Shown here: positions 28,190 to 37,748 of the stretch, in pieces
How positions within the stretch are numbered: the stretch's first letter is position 1
How the letters are laid out: each line of letters opens with the position of its first letter
Assembly: GCF_009363055.1 (NCBI RefSeq)
Contig: NZ_CP045292.1
Span: 186,001 to 250,000, forward strand
Origin: Flavobacterium haoranii
GTDB taxonomy: Bacteria; Bacteroidota; Bacteroidia; Flavobacteriales; Flavobacteriaceae
Length of the DNA stretch: 64,000 nucleotides
Reading direction: 5' to 3'
Program-made: the position numbers and the translations under genes
Notes under the pieces: generated by a model
The model's input: only the letters and a program-made list of their open reading frames with translations
Told to the model about the DNA's origin: nothing
The model's database searches: none

Positions 28190-30388
28190 ATGAAACCGAA
28201 CGAAATTGATTTACACAAAGAATTAAAGAAATATTTCGGGTTTAACCAATTTAAAGGACTTCAAGAACAGGTAGTTAACAGTATAATTCACGGAAACAAT
28301 ACTTTTGTAATTATGCCTACAGGTGGTGGTAAATCATTATGTTACCAGTTGCCAGCTCTTGTCTTAGACGGAACAGCAATAGTTGTTTCGCCTCTAATTG
28401 CGTTGATGAAAAATCAAGTTGATGCAATACGAAGTTTAGGTTCAGAACTAGGAGTTGCTCATGTTTTAAACTCTTCTTTGACTAAAACAGAGATTAATCA
28501 AGTAAAAAAAGATATTTTAGATGGCGTTACAAAAATGCTTTATGTAGCACCAGAATCTTTAACAAAAGAAGAATATATTCAGTTTTTAAGAGACGTGAAA
28601 ATTTCTTTTGTAGCTATCGACGAAGCACACTGTATTTCGGAATGGGGTCATGATTTTAGACCTGAATATAGAAATCTTAGAGGTATTATAAAACAACTAG
28701 CGGATGATATTCCAATTATTGGATTAACAGCAACTGCTACACCAAAAGTTCAAGAAGATATTTTGAAAAACTTAGACATGTCTGGAGCTAATGTTTTCAA
28801 AGCTTCTTTTAACCGACCAAATTTATTCTACGAAATACGTCCGAAAACTAAAAATGTTGAAGGCGATATTATTCGTTTCATCAAACAACATAAAGGAAAA
28901 TCAGGTGTTATTTACTGTTTAAGTCGAAAAAAAGTAGAAGATATAGCGCAATTACTTCAAGTAAATGGAATTAGTGCTGTGCCATATCATGCTGGTTTAG
29001 ATGCGAAAACAAGAGCAAAACACCAAGATATGTTCTTAATGGAAGATGTTGATGTTGTTGTTGCTACAATTGCTTTCGGAATGGGAATCGATAAACCAGA
29101 TGTTCGTTATGTAATTCATCATGATATTCCTAAATCTTTAGAAAGTTATTACCAAGAAACGGGAAGAGCTGGAAGAGATGGAGGAGAAGGTCATTGTTTA
29201 GCCTATTATTCATACAAAGACATCGAAAAACTTGAAAAGTTCATGGCAGGAAAACCTGTTGCAGAACAAGAAATAGGTTATGCCTTATTACAAGAAGTTG
29301 TTGCTTATGCAGAAACTTCAATGTCGAGACGTAAATATTTATTACACTATTTTGGTGAAGAATTTGACGATGAAAATGGAGAAGGAGCCGATATGGATGA
29401 CAATGTTCGTAATCCTAAGAAGAAAGTAGAAGCTCAAAATGAGGTTGTACTTCTTTTAAAAATGATTCGCGATACAAAAGAATTATTCAAATCTAAAGAA
29501 ATTGTTTTTGCTTTATTAGGAAAAGTAAATGCTATTATAAAATCTCAAAAAGTCGATGCTAATCCTTTATTTGGAAAAGGAGAAAACCATGACGAACGTT
29601 TTTGGATGGCATTAATTCGCCAAGTATTAGTAGAAGGATTAATCAAGAAAGATATAGAATCTTACGGTGTTATAAAAGTAACTCCAAAAGGGCATGGTTT
29701 TATTGAAAAGCCTTATTCTTTCATGATGTCTGAAGATCATGAATACAGTGAAAATGAAGATGAAAACGTAGTTACAGCAGCAAAATCTAGTGGTGTAGCC
29801 GATGAAGCATTATTAAAAATGCTAATCGATTTGCGTAAAAATGTTGCCAAAAAAGAAGGCGTTCCGCCTTATGTAGTATTCCAAGAATTTTCTTTAGAAG
29901 ATATGGCTTTAAAATACCCTGTAACTATTGATGAACTTTCAAATGTTCAAGGTGTTGGTGAAGGAAAAGCAAAAAAATATGGAAAAGCTTTTATAGAGTT
30001 AATTTCACGATATGTAGATGATAATGATATCATCCGCCCTGACGATTTAGTTGTAAAATCTACAGGAACTAATTCTGCATTAAAACTTTACATTATACAA
30101 AGTGTCGATAAGAAATTAGGCTTAGATGATATTGCAAAAGCAAAAGGTCTTACAATGGACGAATTGTTAAAAGCAATGGAGCAAATTGTGTATTCTGGTA
30201 CAAAATTGAATATTAGCTATTGGATTGATGATATTTTAGACGAAGACCAACAAGAGGAAATTCACGATTACTTTATGGATTCTGAATCAGATAAAATAGA
30301 AGAAGCATTAAAAGAATTTGATGGAGATTATGATACAGAAGAGTTACGTTTAATGCGAATTAAATTCATAAGCGAAGTAGCCAATTAG
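28190..30388 (+). CDS. recQ: ATP-dependent DNA helicase RecQ
   Basis: This 3'-5' superfamily 2 helicase acts in recombination and replication repair. Walker A TGGGKS begins at residue 44, the box II is DEAHCISEWGHDFRPEY, and motif VI is QETGRAGRDG. The helicase core is followed by the RQC region, an HRDC domain (KKEGVPPYVVFQEFSLEDMA, then VQGVGEGKAKKYG), and an extra C-terminal helical domain of about 100 residues ending in LMRIKFISEVAN, which is usual in Bacteroidetes RecQ. 732 residues in all. The zinc cysteines of E. coli RecQ are not evident by eye. Confidence 0.95.
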   Translation: MKPNEIDLHKELKKYFGFNQFKGLQEQVVNSIIHGNNTFVIMPTGGGKSLCYQLPALVLDGTAIVVSPLIALMKNQVDAIRSLGSELGVAHVLNSSLTKTEINQVKKDILDGVTKMLYVAPESLTKEEYIQFLRDVKISFVAIDEAHCISEWGHDFRPEYRNLRGIIKQLADDIPIIGLTATATPKVQEDILKNLDMSGANVFKASFNRPNLFYEIRPKTKNVEGDIIRFIKQHKGKSGVIYCLSRKKVEDIAQLLQVNGISAVPYHAGLDAKTRAKHQDMFLMEDVDVVVATIAFGMGIDKPDVRYVIHHDIPKSLESYYQETGRAGRDGGEGHCLAYYSYKDIEKLEKFMAGKPVAEQEIGYALLQEVVAYAETSMSRRKYLLHYFGEEFDDENGEGADMDDNVRNPKKKVEAQNEVVLLLKMIRDTKELFKSKEIVFALLGKVNAIIKSQKVDANPLFGKGENHDERFWMALIRQVLVEGLIKKDIESYGVIKVTPKGHGFIEKPYSFMMSEDHEYSENEDENVVTAAKSSGVADEALLKMLIDLRKNVAKKEGVPPYVVFQEFSLEDMALKYPVTIDELSNVQGVGEGKAKKYGKAFIELISRYVDDNDIIRPDDLVVKSTGTNSALKLYIIQSVDKKLGLDDIAKAKGLTMDELLKAMEQIVYSGTKLNISYWIDDILDEDQQEEIHDYFMDSESDKIEEALKEFDGDYDTEELRLMRIKFISEVAN

Positions 30389-30470
30389 ACAATTAGGCAA
30401 TGTGTCAATTATACAATTTAATATTAAACTATAAACAACTAACTATAAACTATTAACAATTAAAATTTTT

Positions 30471-31256
30471 ATGTCAGAAAATCAAAATGTTTGGAAACCC
30501 ACTGAAGAAGCTAAAAGTCAAGCAGGTCAGTTTCGTTTATTTGCAGGTTTATTATGGTTGGGAGCAATAGTTGCCCAAGTTTTTGCAATTCGTATGTTTC
30601 TTAGTGCTGTAAATGCTGGTGAATCTCCAGTAAATGCATGGGTAATTGGACTTATTGTTTTAGATTTAGTACTTGTTTTTACTGGTTCAGTTTTGTGGAA
30701 AAAGTCAAATCGCTTAGATCCACCTTCAGAGAAAAATAAATTCTTATTCTACATGCAAAATCAGTTAGGGGTAGTTATGGCATTTGTCGCTTTTTTACCT
30801 TTAATCATTTTTATTCTAACCAATAAAAAAGTAGACGGAAAAAGTAAAGCAATTTTAGGAAGTATTGCTGGTGTCGCACTTGTAATTGCTGGAATTGGAG
30901 GTTTTGAATCGAATATGGCATCTATAGAAAAATATACTGAAGAAACCAATATGGTGGAAGCTTTAACAGGAACTAATAATGTTTATTGGACATCTGCTGG
31001 AGGTAAATACCATTTATACGAAGATTGTTATCATATTAAAAATAGAGCTTCTGTTTCAAATGGAACTGTCGCTAATGCTAAAGAAACAAGAGGAATAACT
31101 GATTTGTGTGAAACGTGTAAAAAGCGTAAAATGAAAGAAGATGGAATGTCAGAAGAAACGCTTAATGAAAAATTAGACCAAATTAAAAATGGGTTAAATA
31201 CAGAAAATACTCAAGAGTCAACTACAACTGAAGAAGAGCAAAAAGATGCAGCTTAA
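30471..31256 (+). CDS. Four-helix membrane protein with Cys/His-containing C-terminal domain
   Basis: I do not recognise a named family for this 261-residue protein. Hydrophobic segments lie at about 20-46, 55-78, 97-119 and 124-146. After these comes a compact domain, YWTSAGGKYHLYEDCYHIKN...LCETCKKRK, with one C-Y-H and one C-x2-C, which could bind a metal. The tail is acidic and rich in T, E and Q (STTTEEEQKDAA). It is a monocistronic gene after recQ. The leader 30389-30470 is AT-rich with short repeats of ACTATAAAC. Confidence 0.7.
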   Translation: MSENQNVWKPTEEAKSQAGQFRLFAGLLWLGAIVAQVFAIRMFLSAVNAGESPVNAWVIGLIVLDLVLVFTGSVLWKKSNRLDPPSEKNKFLFYMQNQLGVVMAFVAFLPLIIFILTNKKVDGKSKAILGSIAGVALVIAGIGGFESNMASIEKYTEETNMVEALTGTNNVYWTSAGGKYHLYEDCYHIKNRASVSNGTVANAKETRGITDLCETCKKRKMKEDGMSEETLNEKLDQIKNGLNTENTQESTTTEEEQKDAA

Positions 31257-31300
31257 TTAGTTGTCAGTTTTCAGTCACTGTTAACTATTTAAAAAAATAT

Positions 31301-31370
31301 TTTGTCATTTCGAACGAAGTGAGAAATCTCATCAAAAAATTATGAGACTCCTCCTTTAGTCGGAGTGACA
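31301..31370. repeat. Dispersed palindromic repeat, copy 2
   Basis: It begins TTTGTCATTTCGAACGAAGT and continues GAGAAATCTCAT...ATGAGACTCCTCC..., ending GGAGTGACA. The two halves are an imperfect inverted repeat able to fold into a long hairpin. It closely matches the copy at 53839-53915. Confidence 0.65.
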
Positions 31371-31383
31371 TTTTTTTATGTAT

Positions 31384-31617
31384 TTATTGATAAACTTCTC
31401 CACGATGAGGTTTTAAAGCGTCTCGAAAAGTCAACAAATCTTTTTCTTCAACAACAACATATGCAATAGCATACATATCATTTATTTCTGTAAACCCAGT
31501 TATTTGTAAAGGATAATTTTCTTTAATTAAAAATTCTTTTAAATGTATTTCATGATGCTCTGCAGTTTTTGATGCTGCAGCACCTCTAAAATCCCAAATC
31601 AGTTTTATTTTTCGCAT
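31384..31617 (-). CDS. Small hypothetical protein
   Basis: This 77-residue soluble protein begins MRKIKLIWDFRGAAASKTAE. I know similar short proteins only as uncharacterised in Flavobacteria. The ATG at 31617 is chosen over an upstream TTG at 31653 because a good -7 box (TAACTTTG, minus strand 31645-31638) would place transcription start between the two. It is divergent from the FAD-dependent dehydrogenase gene. Confidence 0.7.
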   Translation of the reverse strand: MRKIKLIWDFRGAAASKTAEHHEIHLKEFLIKENYPLQITGFTEINDMYAIAYVVVEEKDLLTFRDALKPHRGEVYQ

Positions 31618-31637
31618 TTCTCTAAGTTTCAAAGTAG

Positions 31638-31645
31638 CAAAGTTA
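31638..31645 (-). promoter_or_regulatory. -7 box for the small minus-strand gene
   Basis: TAACTTTG on the minus strand fits TAnnTTTG and lies 20 bp before the ATG at 31617. A plus-strand box TATTTTTG (31667-31674) serves the divergent gene. Confidence 0.5.
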
Positions 31646-31714
31646 CGAAGCAATCTTATAAATAGTTATTTTTGCAACGAATTATCGAAGAACAAATAAA
31701 CAAATAAAGATAAA

Positions 31715-33277
31715 ATGCCACGCGAATTTCAATTTCAAGTTTCACCCGAAGTAGCTGCCAATGAAAGCATGCTCATTCAACATGTTGCCAAACTTTTTCA
31801 GGTGAATCCTAAAGAAATTCAAAAAGTAGACGTTTTAAAACGATCTATCGATGCACGTCAGCGTAGTATTAAGATGAATATTAAAGCCAATGTGTTTTTA
31901 GTTGGCGAGCCTTATACTGAAACAAAAATTGAATTACCTGATTATCCAAATGTTTCAAATGCTCAAGAAGTAATTGTAGTTGGAGCTGGACCAGCCGGAC
32001 TTTTTGCGGCACTTCAGTTAATTGAATTAGGTTTAAAGCCAATAGTTTTAGAAAGAGGTAAAGATGTTCGTGGGCGTCGTCGCGATTTGAAAGCTATAAA
32101 CCGAGATGGAACAGTAAATCCGGAATCAAATTATTGTTTTGGAGAAGGAGGTGCGGGAACATATTCTGATGGAAAATTGTACACAAGATCAAAAAAGCGT
32201 GGCGATGTAGACAGAATTTTACGTTTATTAGTAGCTTATGGAGCAACTCCAGAAATTATGGTAGAAGCCCATCCTCATATCGGAACTAATAAGTTGCCTC
32301 AAATTATTCAAGATATTCGAGAGAAAATTATCGCTTGCGGCGGACAAGTTTTATTCGATACTAAAGTAACTGATATTTTAATCAAGAATAATGAAGTTGA
32401 AGGAGTTGTAACTCAAAATGGAGATAAAATTTTAGCCAATAAATTAATTTTAGCTACGGGACATTCGGCTCGTGATATTTTTGAATTATTGTATCACAAA
32501 AAAATAGAAATAGAAGCAAAACCGTTTGCTCTAGGAGTTCGTGCTGAGCATCCGCAATCTTTAATTGATAGTATTCAATATTCTTGTGATTTCAGAGGTG
32601 ATTATTTACCACCAGCTCCATATTCTATAGTAAAGCAAGTAAATGGCAGAGGTATGTACTCTTTTTGTATGTGTCCAGGTGGAGTTATTGCACCTTGTGC
32701 AACAGCTGAAGGTGAAGTAGTAACTAATGGTTGGTCGCCTTCAAAACGCGATCAAGCAACTGCAAATTCTGGAATTGTGGTGGAATTAAGATTAGAAGAT
32801 TTTAAACCATTCGCAAAATTCGGTCCATTAGCAGGAATGGAGTTTCAAAAAGATATTGAACAAAGAGCTTGGCGATTAGCAGGTAAAACTCAACAAGTTC
32901 CAGCGCAACGAATGATCGATTTTTCTCAAAATAAAGTTTCATCAGAAATTCCAAAAACATCTTATGTTCCTGGAACAACTTCTGTTGAATTAGGAGAAGT
33001 TTTTCCTGGTTTCTTAACACAAACTATGCGTCAAGGTTTTCAAGAATTTGGGAAAAGCATGAAAGGTTATTTTACTAACGAAGCTATTTTACATGCTCCA
33101 GAAAGTAGAACATCTTCACCGGTTCGTATTCCTCGAGATCCTATTTCATTAGAGCATACTCAAATTAAAGGATTGTATCCTTGTGGAGAAGGTGCAGGTT
33201 ATGCTGGCGGAATTATTTCAGCAGCAATTGATGGTGAAAAATGCGCTATAAAAATTGCAGAAGCTATTGGTTCATAA
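31715..33277 (+). CDS. FAD-dependent dehydrogenase (COG2509-type oxidoreductase)
   Basis: The 520-residue protein has an N-terminal alpha/beta domain of about 85 residues and then a dinucleotide-binding fold, VVGAGPAGLFAALQLIELGL with ERGKDVRGRRRD. Further family hallmarks are CFGEGGAGTYSDGKLYTR, CMCPGGVIAPCATAEGEVV and the FAD-contact end LYPCGEGAGYAGGIISAA. The substrate of this widespread bacterial and plastid family is unknown. The 3' end overlaps the convergent nnrDE gene by 14 bp with no terminator between them. Confidence 0.88.
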   Translation: MPREFQFQVSPEVAANESMLIQHVAKLFQVNPKEIQKVDVLKRSIDARQRSIKMNIKANVFLVGEPYTETKIELPDYPNVSNAQEVIVVGAGPAGLFAALQLIELGLKPIVLERGKDVRGRRRDLKAINRDGTVNPESNYCFGEGGAGTYSDGKLYTRSKKRGDVDRILRLLVAYGATPEIMVEAHPHIGTNKLPQIIQDIREKIIACGGQVLFDTKVTDILIKNNEVEGVVTQNGDKILANKLILATGHSARDIFELLYHKKIEIEAKPFALGVRAEHPQSLIDSIQYSCDFRGDYLPPAPYSIVKQVNGRGMYSFCMCPGGVIAPCATAEGEVVTNGWSPSKRDQATANSGIVVELRLEDFKPFAKFGPLAGMEFQKDIEQRAWRLAGKTQQVPAQRMIDFSQNKVSSEIPKTSYVPGTTSVELGEVFPGFLTQTMRQGFQEFGKSMKGYFTNEAILHAPESRTSSPVRIPRDPISLEHTQIKGLYPCGEGAGYAGGIISAAIDGEKCAIKIAEAIGS

Positions 33278-34769
33278 GTTTTTCATAAGCTTTTCCAATA
33301 TTTTCAATAATATCGGAAGCTATTAAACTAAATTCACCTTTTTCTTTTTCTACAATATCTCCGGCTAAACCGTGAAGGTAAATGCCTAGTACACTTGCTT
33401 TTCCTGAAGTATAACCTTGAGAAAGTAATCCAGTAATGATTCCTGTTAAAACATCGCCACTACCAGCGGTTGCCATTCCGGGGTTACCAGAACTATTAAA
33501 AAATAAATCACCTTTTGGTGTAATGGTAACACTGTAGGCTCCTTTTATTACAACATACAAGCAATATTGTTTAGCAAATTTTAAGGTGCGCTCTAGTTTT
33601 TCAAAATCGTTGTTCCAATTTCCAATCCATCTTGCCCATTCTTTTGGGTGCGGAGTTAAAACGCTATAAATTGGAATTTTATCCCAATAATCTTTATGTT
33701 CGGCTAAAATATTTAAAGCATCAGCATCAATAACTAAAGGATCATTGGTTCTTGTAATTAGTCTTAAAATTTCTGTTTTAGTTTCTTCATTGGTATCTAA
33801 ACCAGGACCAACACCAATAAAATGATTGTTGAGGTCGATTCTAGTTTTAATAAAGTTTTTACCATTGGTAACAACCATTACTTCTGGAATTGAACTTTGC
33901 ATGGCGTCATAACCACAACTTGGAATCTCGGCTGTAACTAAACCAGCTCCAATTCTTAAACTAGCTTTTGAAGCTAAAATAGCAGCTCCAATTTTACCTT
34001 TGCTACCGGCAACAATTTTTACATGACCAAAGTTTCCTTTGTGACTAAATCGATTACGTTTTTTTAAAAAATCTTTGAAATATTCTTCAGTAATCCATTC
34101 ATATTTAGATTCTTGTTTTTCTATTGCATTTTTGTCAAGTCCAATAGTAATAATATGCATTTCGCCACTAAATTCTTTATTTTCTGGAAGAATTAAGGAA
34201 AGTTTTGGTAATTCTAAAGTTAAAGTGTGCGATGATTTTATAATGGCATTATGCAGATTCGTTGCATTATTATCGACATAAAGTCCGGAAGGAATATCAA
34301 TAGAAATAACCTCTTTTTTTGCTGCATTTATGTAATGAATTAAATCTGCAGCAATGCCTTTTATAGGGCGGTTTATTCCCGAACCAAAAAGTGCATCAAT
34401 GATGATAATTTTTTCATCGCTTAAATCAGGAAAGTCATCCTCATTGTTTATAGAAATAGTCTTACCTGAAACTCTTTGCCAGAGTTCAAAGTTTTGTTCA
34501 AAATCATCGGAATAAGCAATGTTCGAGGTAATAAAAACAGTAACATTATATAATCTCGATTTTAAAATTCTAGCAATAACTAAGCCATCTCCGCCATTGT
34601 TTCCCGGACCACAAAAAACATAGAACGCATGTTTGTTATTGTAGTTTTTAAATATCCATTCGGCACAAGCACCAGAAGCTTTTTCCATTAATTCAAGCGA
34701 ACTAATACTTTGTACTTCGGTGGTTACTTGGTCAACTTCTTTTAATTGTTGTGCAGTTAATATTTTCAT
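33264..34769 (-). CDS. nnr: Bifunctional NAD(P)H-hydrate epimerase / ADP-dependent NAD(P)H-hydrate dehydratase
   Basis: This repairs the hydrated nicotinamide cofactors NADHX and NADPHX. The N-terminal epimerase half (about 1-215) holds FCGPGNNGGDGLVIARIL and IIIDALFGSGINRPI. The C-terminal dehydratase half holds DADALNILAEH and NPGMATAGSGDVLTGIITG, the ADP-binding glycine loop of the ribokinase-like fold. At 501 residues it is a complete fusion. Its start overlaps the stop of the antiporter gene by 1 bp (TAATG). Confidence 0.93.
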   Translation of the reverse strand: MKILTAQQLKEVDQVTTEVQSISSLELMEKASGACAEWIFKNYNNKHAFYVFCGPGNNGGDGLVIARILKSRLYNVTVFITSNIAYSDDFEQNFELWQRVSGKTISINNEDDFPDLSDEKIIIIDALFGSGINRPIKGIAADLIHYINAAKKEVISIDIPSGLYVDNNATNLHNAIIKSSHTLTLELPKLSLILPENKEFSGEMHIITIGLDKNAIEKQESKYEWITEEYFKDFLKKRNRFSHKGNFGHVKIVAGSKGKIGAAILASKASLRIGAGLVTAEIPSCGYDAMQSSIPEVMVVTNGKNFIKTRIDLNNHFIGVGPGLDTNEETKTEILRLITRTNDPLVIDADALNILAEHKDYWDKIPIYSVLTPHPKEWARWIGNWNNDFEKLERTLKFAKQYCLYVVIKGAYSVTITPKGDLFFNSSGNPGMATAGSGDVLTGIITGLLSQGYTSGKASVLGIYLHGLAGDIVEKEKGEFSLIASDIIENIGKAYEKLMNQ

Positions 34770-37003
34770 TACTCTATAAATGATTTTATTTTGTCTTTAT
34801 TTCCTACAATCCATAAAATATCACTTTCTTCTAAGATGCAGTTTGATTCGGGATTTAAAATGCGTCTTCCCGATTTTTCAATACCTACGACAATTCCGTT
34901 AGTAATTTCTCGAATGTTAGATTCTCTTATAGTTTTACCAATAAAGTCTTGTTGTTTCATTTCTAATTTCCACAAAACTATTTCCATGTTAGAAGTTTCT
35001 TCATTATTAAAATTACTTTGAATGTAATCTTTAAATTCATTTACTTGTATATCTGTTCCAATAACATTAAGAATGTCATTTGGATAAATTATTTCAGATT
35101 TTTGAGGAATATTTATTGTTTTTTCACCACGTTTAATAAAGGCAATATTAATTCCAAATTGCTCTCTCAGTTTTAACTCTTCTAATTTTTTTCCTACAAT
35201 TTCAGAATTCTCAGGAATCGAAAATTCTGCAATATGCCCATCCCAAGGAGTTAAATTTTGTCGTTTTGCTTTTACATCTTCCGGATTATTTTCATTAAAG
35301 TTACTTAAAAAATGACTTTCTAGTTTATAATAAAAGCCATTTATTTGTTTTGTAAATATCACATAAGTCACAATACACAAAACAAACATCAATAATCCGA
35401 ATAATGGTGAGATTATGTTATTAAGCATAAATCCTATTAATATTACTGAAAATAGTATTCTAGCAATAAACATCATAATTATAGGACCTCTGTATTTTCT
35501 TTCTTTAATTAATTCTTGAACGGCTTCTTTATTAATTCTTTTTAAAGAAATTGCCCATAAAAATGGTAATAAAACTAATAACGTAATGGCTGCAGTTAAA
35601 AACTCACCAAACATTTTTTCGGATACAATTGGTAGTAAAAGCTTTTTAGATAAAATAATTATCGCAATTGAAATAACTCCATTAATAATTACTTGTTTAA
35701 TATAATCGGTAATGTAAGATTTCCAAAGGCTAGTTGGTTTTATAGCTTGTGTATTCGCACTATAACGTTCAATTTTTTTAATCCATCGTTTGGGTAATTT
35801 ACTTTCCACAAAATTTGCAAACGGACTTGCTGATTTTATCATGTAGGGAGTAGTAAATGTTGTTATAGCTGAAACAGCAACTACTACTGGATAAAGAAAA
35901 TCTTGGGTTACATTTAGAGACATTCCTAATGTCGCAATAATAAAAGAAAACTCACCAATTTGAGATAAACTCATACCTGCTTGTATTGATTGTTTTAAAG
36001 GTTGCCCAGAAAGTAAGGAACCAATTGTTGAACTTATCGATTGACCAAAAATGGTAACAACCGTTAAAATTAAAACAGGAATCGAATAGGTAACCAATGT
36101 ATCAGGATCAATTAGCATACCAACAGATACAAAAAAGATAGCTCCAAAAAGATCTTTTACAGGTTTTATAAGTTTTTCAATATGTTCCGATTGATTGGTT
36201 TCAGCAATAATTGAACCCATAATAAAAGCTCCTAATCCTGGTGAAAAACCTGCATTTGCAGCAAAAATCACCATTAACAAGCACAAAGCAATCGAAATGA
36301 TTAATAGCATTTCATCGGTTAGAATTTTTTTCGATTTCTTTAAAAAAGTTGGAATAAAGAAAATACCTAAAACAAACCATAGAATTAAAAAGAAAAATAA
36401 TTTTACGAACGCAAAAATTAATTCGCTACCGGAAAATTGACTACTTACAGCAATAGTTGACAACAAAACCATAAGAAGTATGGCAACAATGTCTTGAACA
36501 ATAAGTGAACCGATAACATTTCCAGCAAACTTTTGAGTTTTAACACCTAGTTCTTCGAAAGCTTTTAAAATAATTGTTGTAGATGATATCGATAATATAA
36601 CTCCAAGAAAAATACTATCCATATTTGACCAATTTAAGGCTTGTCCAACCGTGTAGCCAAGTGCCAGCATTGTAAATATTTGAGTAAGTGCTGTAATTGA
36701 AGCAGTTCCGCCTACTTTCGTTAATTTCTTAAAACTAAATTCTAATCCGAGACTAAAAAGCAGAAAGATAACACCAATTTCCGCCCAAATAGTAACATCG
36801 TTACTTTCTGTAACTGTAGGAAAAAAATTAAAATTATTACCAGCTAAGAATCCTGCAACTAAATATCCTAATACTAAAGGTTGCTTTAACTTTTTGAAAA
36901 TTAAAACAGCAATACTAGCCGTAATTAAGATTAATCCTAAATCGGTAATTAAGCTTGGTAAATGAATTGCGGTTTGCGATAATAAAAATAATTTCATAGG
37001 CAT
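34769..37003 (-). CDS. CPA2-family cation:proton antiporter with two TrkA-C (RCK) domains
   Basis: The 744-residue protein begins with a Na_H_exchanger domain of about 12 membrane segments, including FLLFSLGLEFSFKKL and the conserved FSPGLGAFIMGSIIAE. A second hydrophobic block follows (about 435-570). Two C-terminal RCK_C-like regulatory domains come last (GHIAEFSIPENSEIVGKKLE, and later KQQDFIGKTIRESNIREITN). It resembles KefB/KefC or RosB-like monovalent cation exchangers. MPMKLF gives two possible start codons, two residues apart. It is probably co-transcribed with nnr. The ion specificity is unknown. Confidence 0.9.
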   Translation of the reverse strand: MPMKLFLLSQTAIHLPSLITDLGLILITASIAVLIFKKLKQPLVLGYLVAGFLAGNNFNFFPTVTESNDVTIWAEIGVIFLLFSLGLEFSFKKLTKVGGTASITALTQIFTMLALGYTVGQALNWSNMDSIFLGVILSISSTTIILKAFEELGVKTQKFAGNVIGSLIVQDIVAILLMVLLSTIAVSSQFSGSELIFAFVKLFFFLILWFVLGIFFIPTFLKKSKKILTDEMLLIISIALCLLMVIFAANAGFSPGLGAFIMGSIIAETNQSEHIEKLIKPVKDLFGAIFFVSVGMLIDPDTLVTYSIPVLILTVVTIFGQSISSTIGSLLSGQPLKQSIQAGMSLSQIGEFSFIIATLGMSLNVTQDFLYPVVVAVSAITTFTTPYMIKSASPFANFVESKLPKRWIKKIERYSANTQAIKPTSLWKSYITDYIKQVIINGVISIAIIILSKKLLLPIVSEKMFGEFLTAAITLLVLLPFLWAISLKRINKEAVQELIKERKYRGPIIMMFIARILFSVILIGFMLNNIISPLFGLLMFVLCIVTYVIFTKQINGFYYKLESHFLSNFNENNPEDVKAKRQNLTPWDGHIAEFSIPENSEIVGKKLEELKLREQFGINIAFIKRGEKTINIPQKSEIIYPNDILNVIGTDIQVNEFKDYIQSNFNNEETSNMEIVLWKLEMKQQDFIGKTIRESNIREITNGIVVGIEKSGRRILNPESNCILEESDILWIVGNKDKIKSFIE

Positions 37004-37170
37004 TTTTTCTTCTGCAAATTACTCAATACTTCTAGAAGCTACAAGCTAATTGGACGGTGAAACCTAACAATTATGAAAAATTTATGAGTATTGAAACTTT
37101 AGTTAATCTTACAATAGAATATTATTAGTTTAATATTACTAAATTTGTCAACCAATGTTTAAAAAGAGCT

Positions 37171-37698
37171 ATGTCTAAAGAAAAAGTAATTTTAGTAGAT
37201 ACAAATGATGAACCAATTGGTTTAATGGAAAAAATTGCCGCTCATGAGCAAGCTTTATTACACAGAGCGTTTTCGGTTTTTGTTTTAAATGATAAAAACG
37301 AAATCATGTTGCAACAAAGAGCTAAATCAAAATACCATTCCCCTTTATTATGGACCAATACTTGTTGTAGCCATCAACGTCCGGGTGAGACTAACATTCA
37401 GGCTGGAAAAAGAAGATTGCGAGAAGAAATGGGGTTTGAAGTAGATTTACAAGAATTATTTCATTTTATTTATAAAGCACCTTTTGATAATGGATTAACA
37501 GAGCATGAACTAGATCATGTTATGATAGGAAAATTTAATGATGAACCTAATATAAACAAAGAAGAGGTTGAAGATTGGAAATGGATGAGCATTGAAGCAA
37601 TTAAAGAAGATATGCAACAAAATCCTGATGTTTATACTGTTTGGTTTAAAATTATTTTTGATGAATTTTATCATTATATCGAAAATCATAAATTTTAA
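37171..37698 (+). CDS. idi: Isopentenyl-diphosphate delta-isomerase (type I)
   Basis: This interconverts IPP and DMAPP, feeding the terpenoid pathway including the carotenoids encoded earlier in the window. The 175-residue Nudix-fold protein has the metal/active-site segment TNTCCSHQRPGE (Cys65 or Cys66, His68), the Nudix box GKRRLREEMGFE and the second catalytic region LTEHELDHVMIG. A TAAATTTG box lies about 30 bp upstream. The PTPS gene and manA follow closely on the same strand. Confidence 0.95.
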   Translation: MSKEKVILVDTNDEPIGLMEKIAAHEQALLHRAFSVFVLNDKNEIMLQQRAKSKYHSPLLWTNTCCSHQRPGETNIQAGKRRLREEMGFEVDLQELFHFIYKAPFDNGLTEHELDHVMIGKFNDEPNINKEEVEDWKWMSIEAIKEDMQQNPDVYTVWFKIIFDEFYHYIENHKF

Positions 37699-37748
37699 TA
37701 CATTTGTCACTCTAAGCATCGTCGGAATATTTAAGAAAAACTCAAAAA

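Noticed and set aside
37004..37170. Riboswitch upstream of idi
   Set aside because: Only a standard TAAATTTG promoter box and unstructured AT-rich leader are visible.
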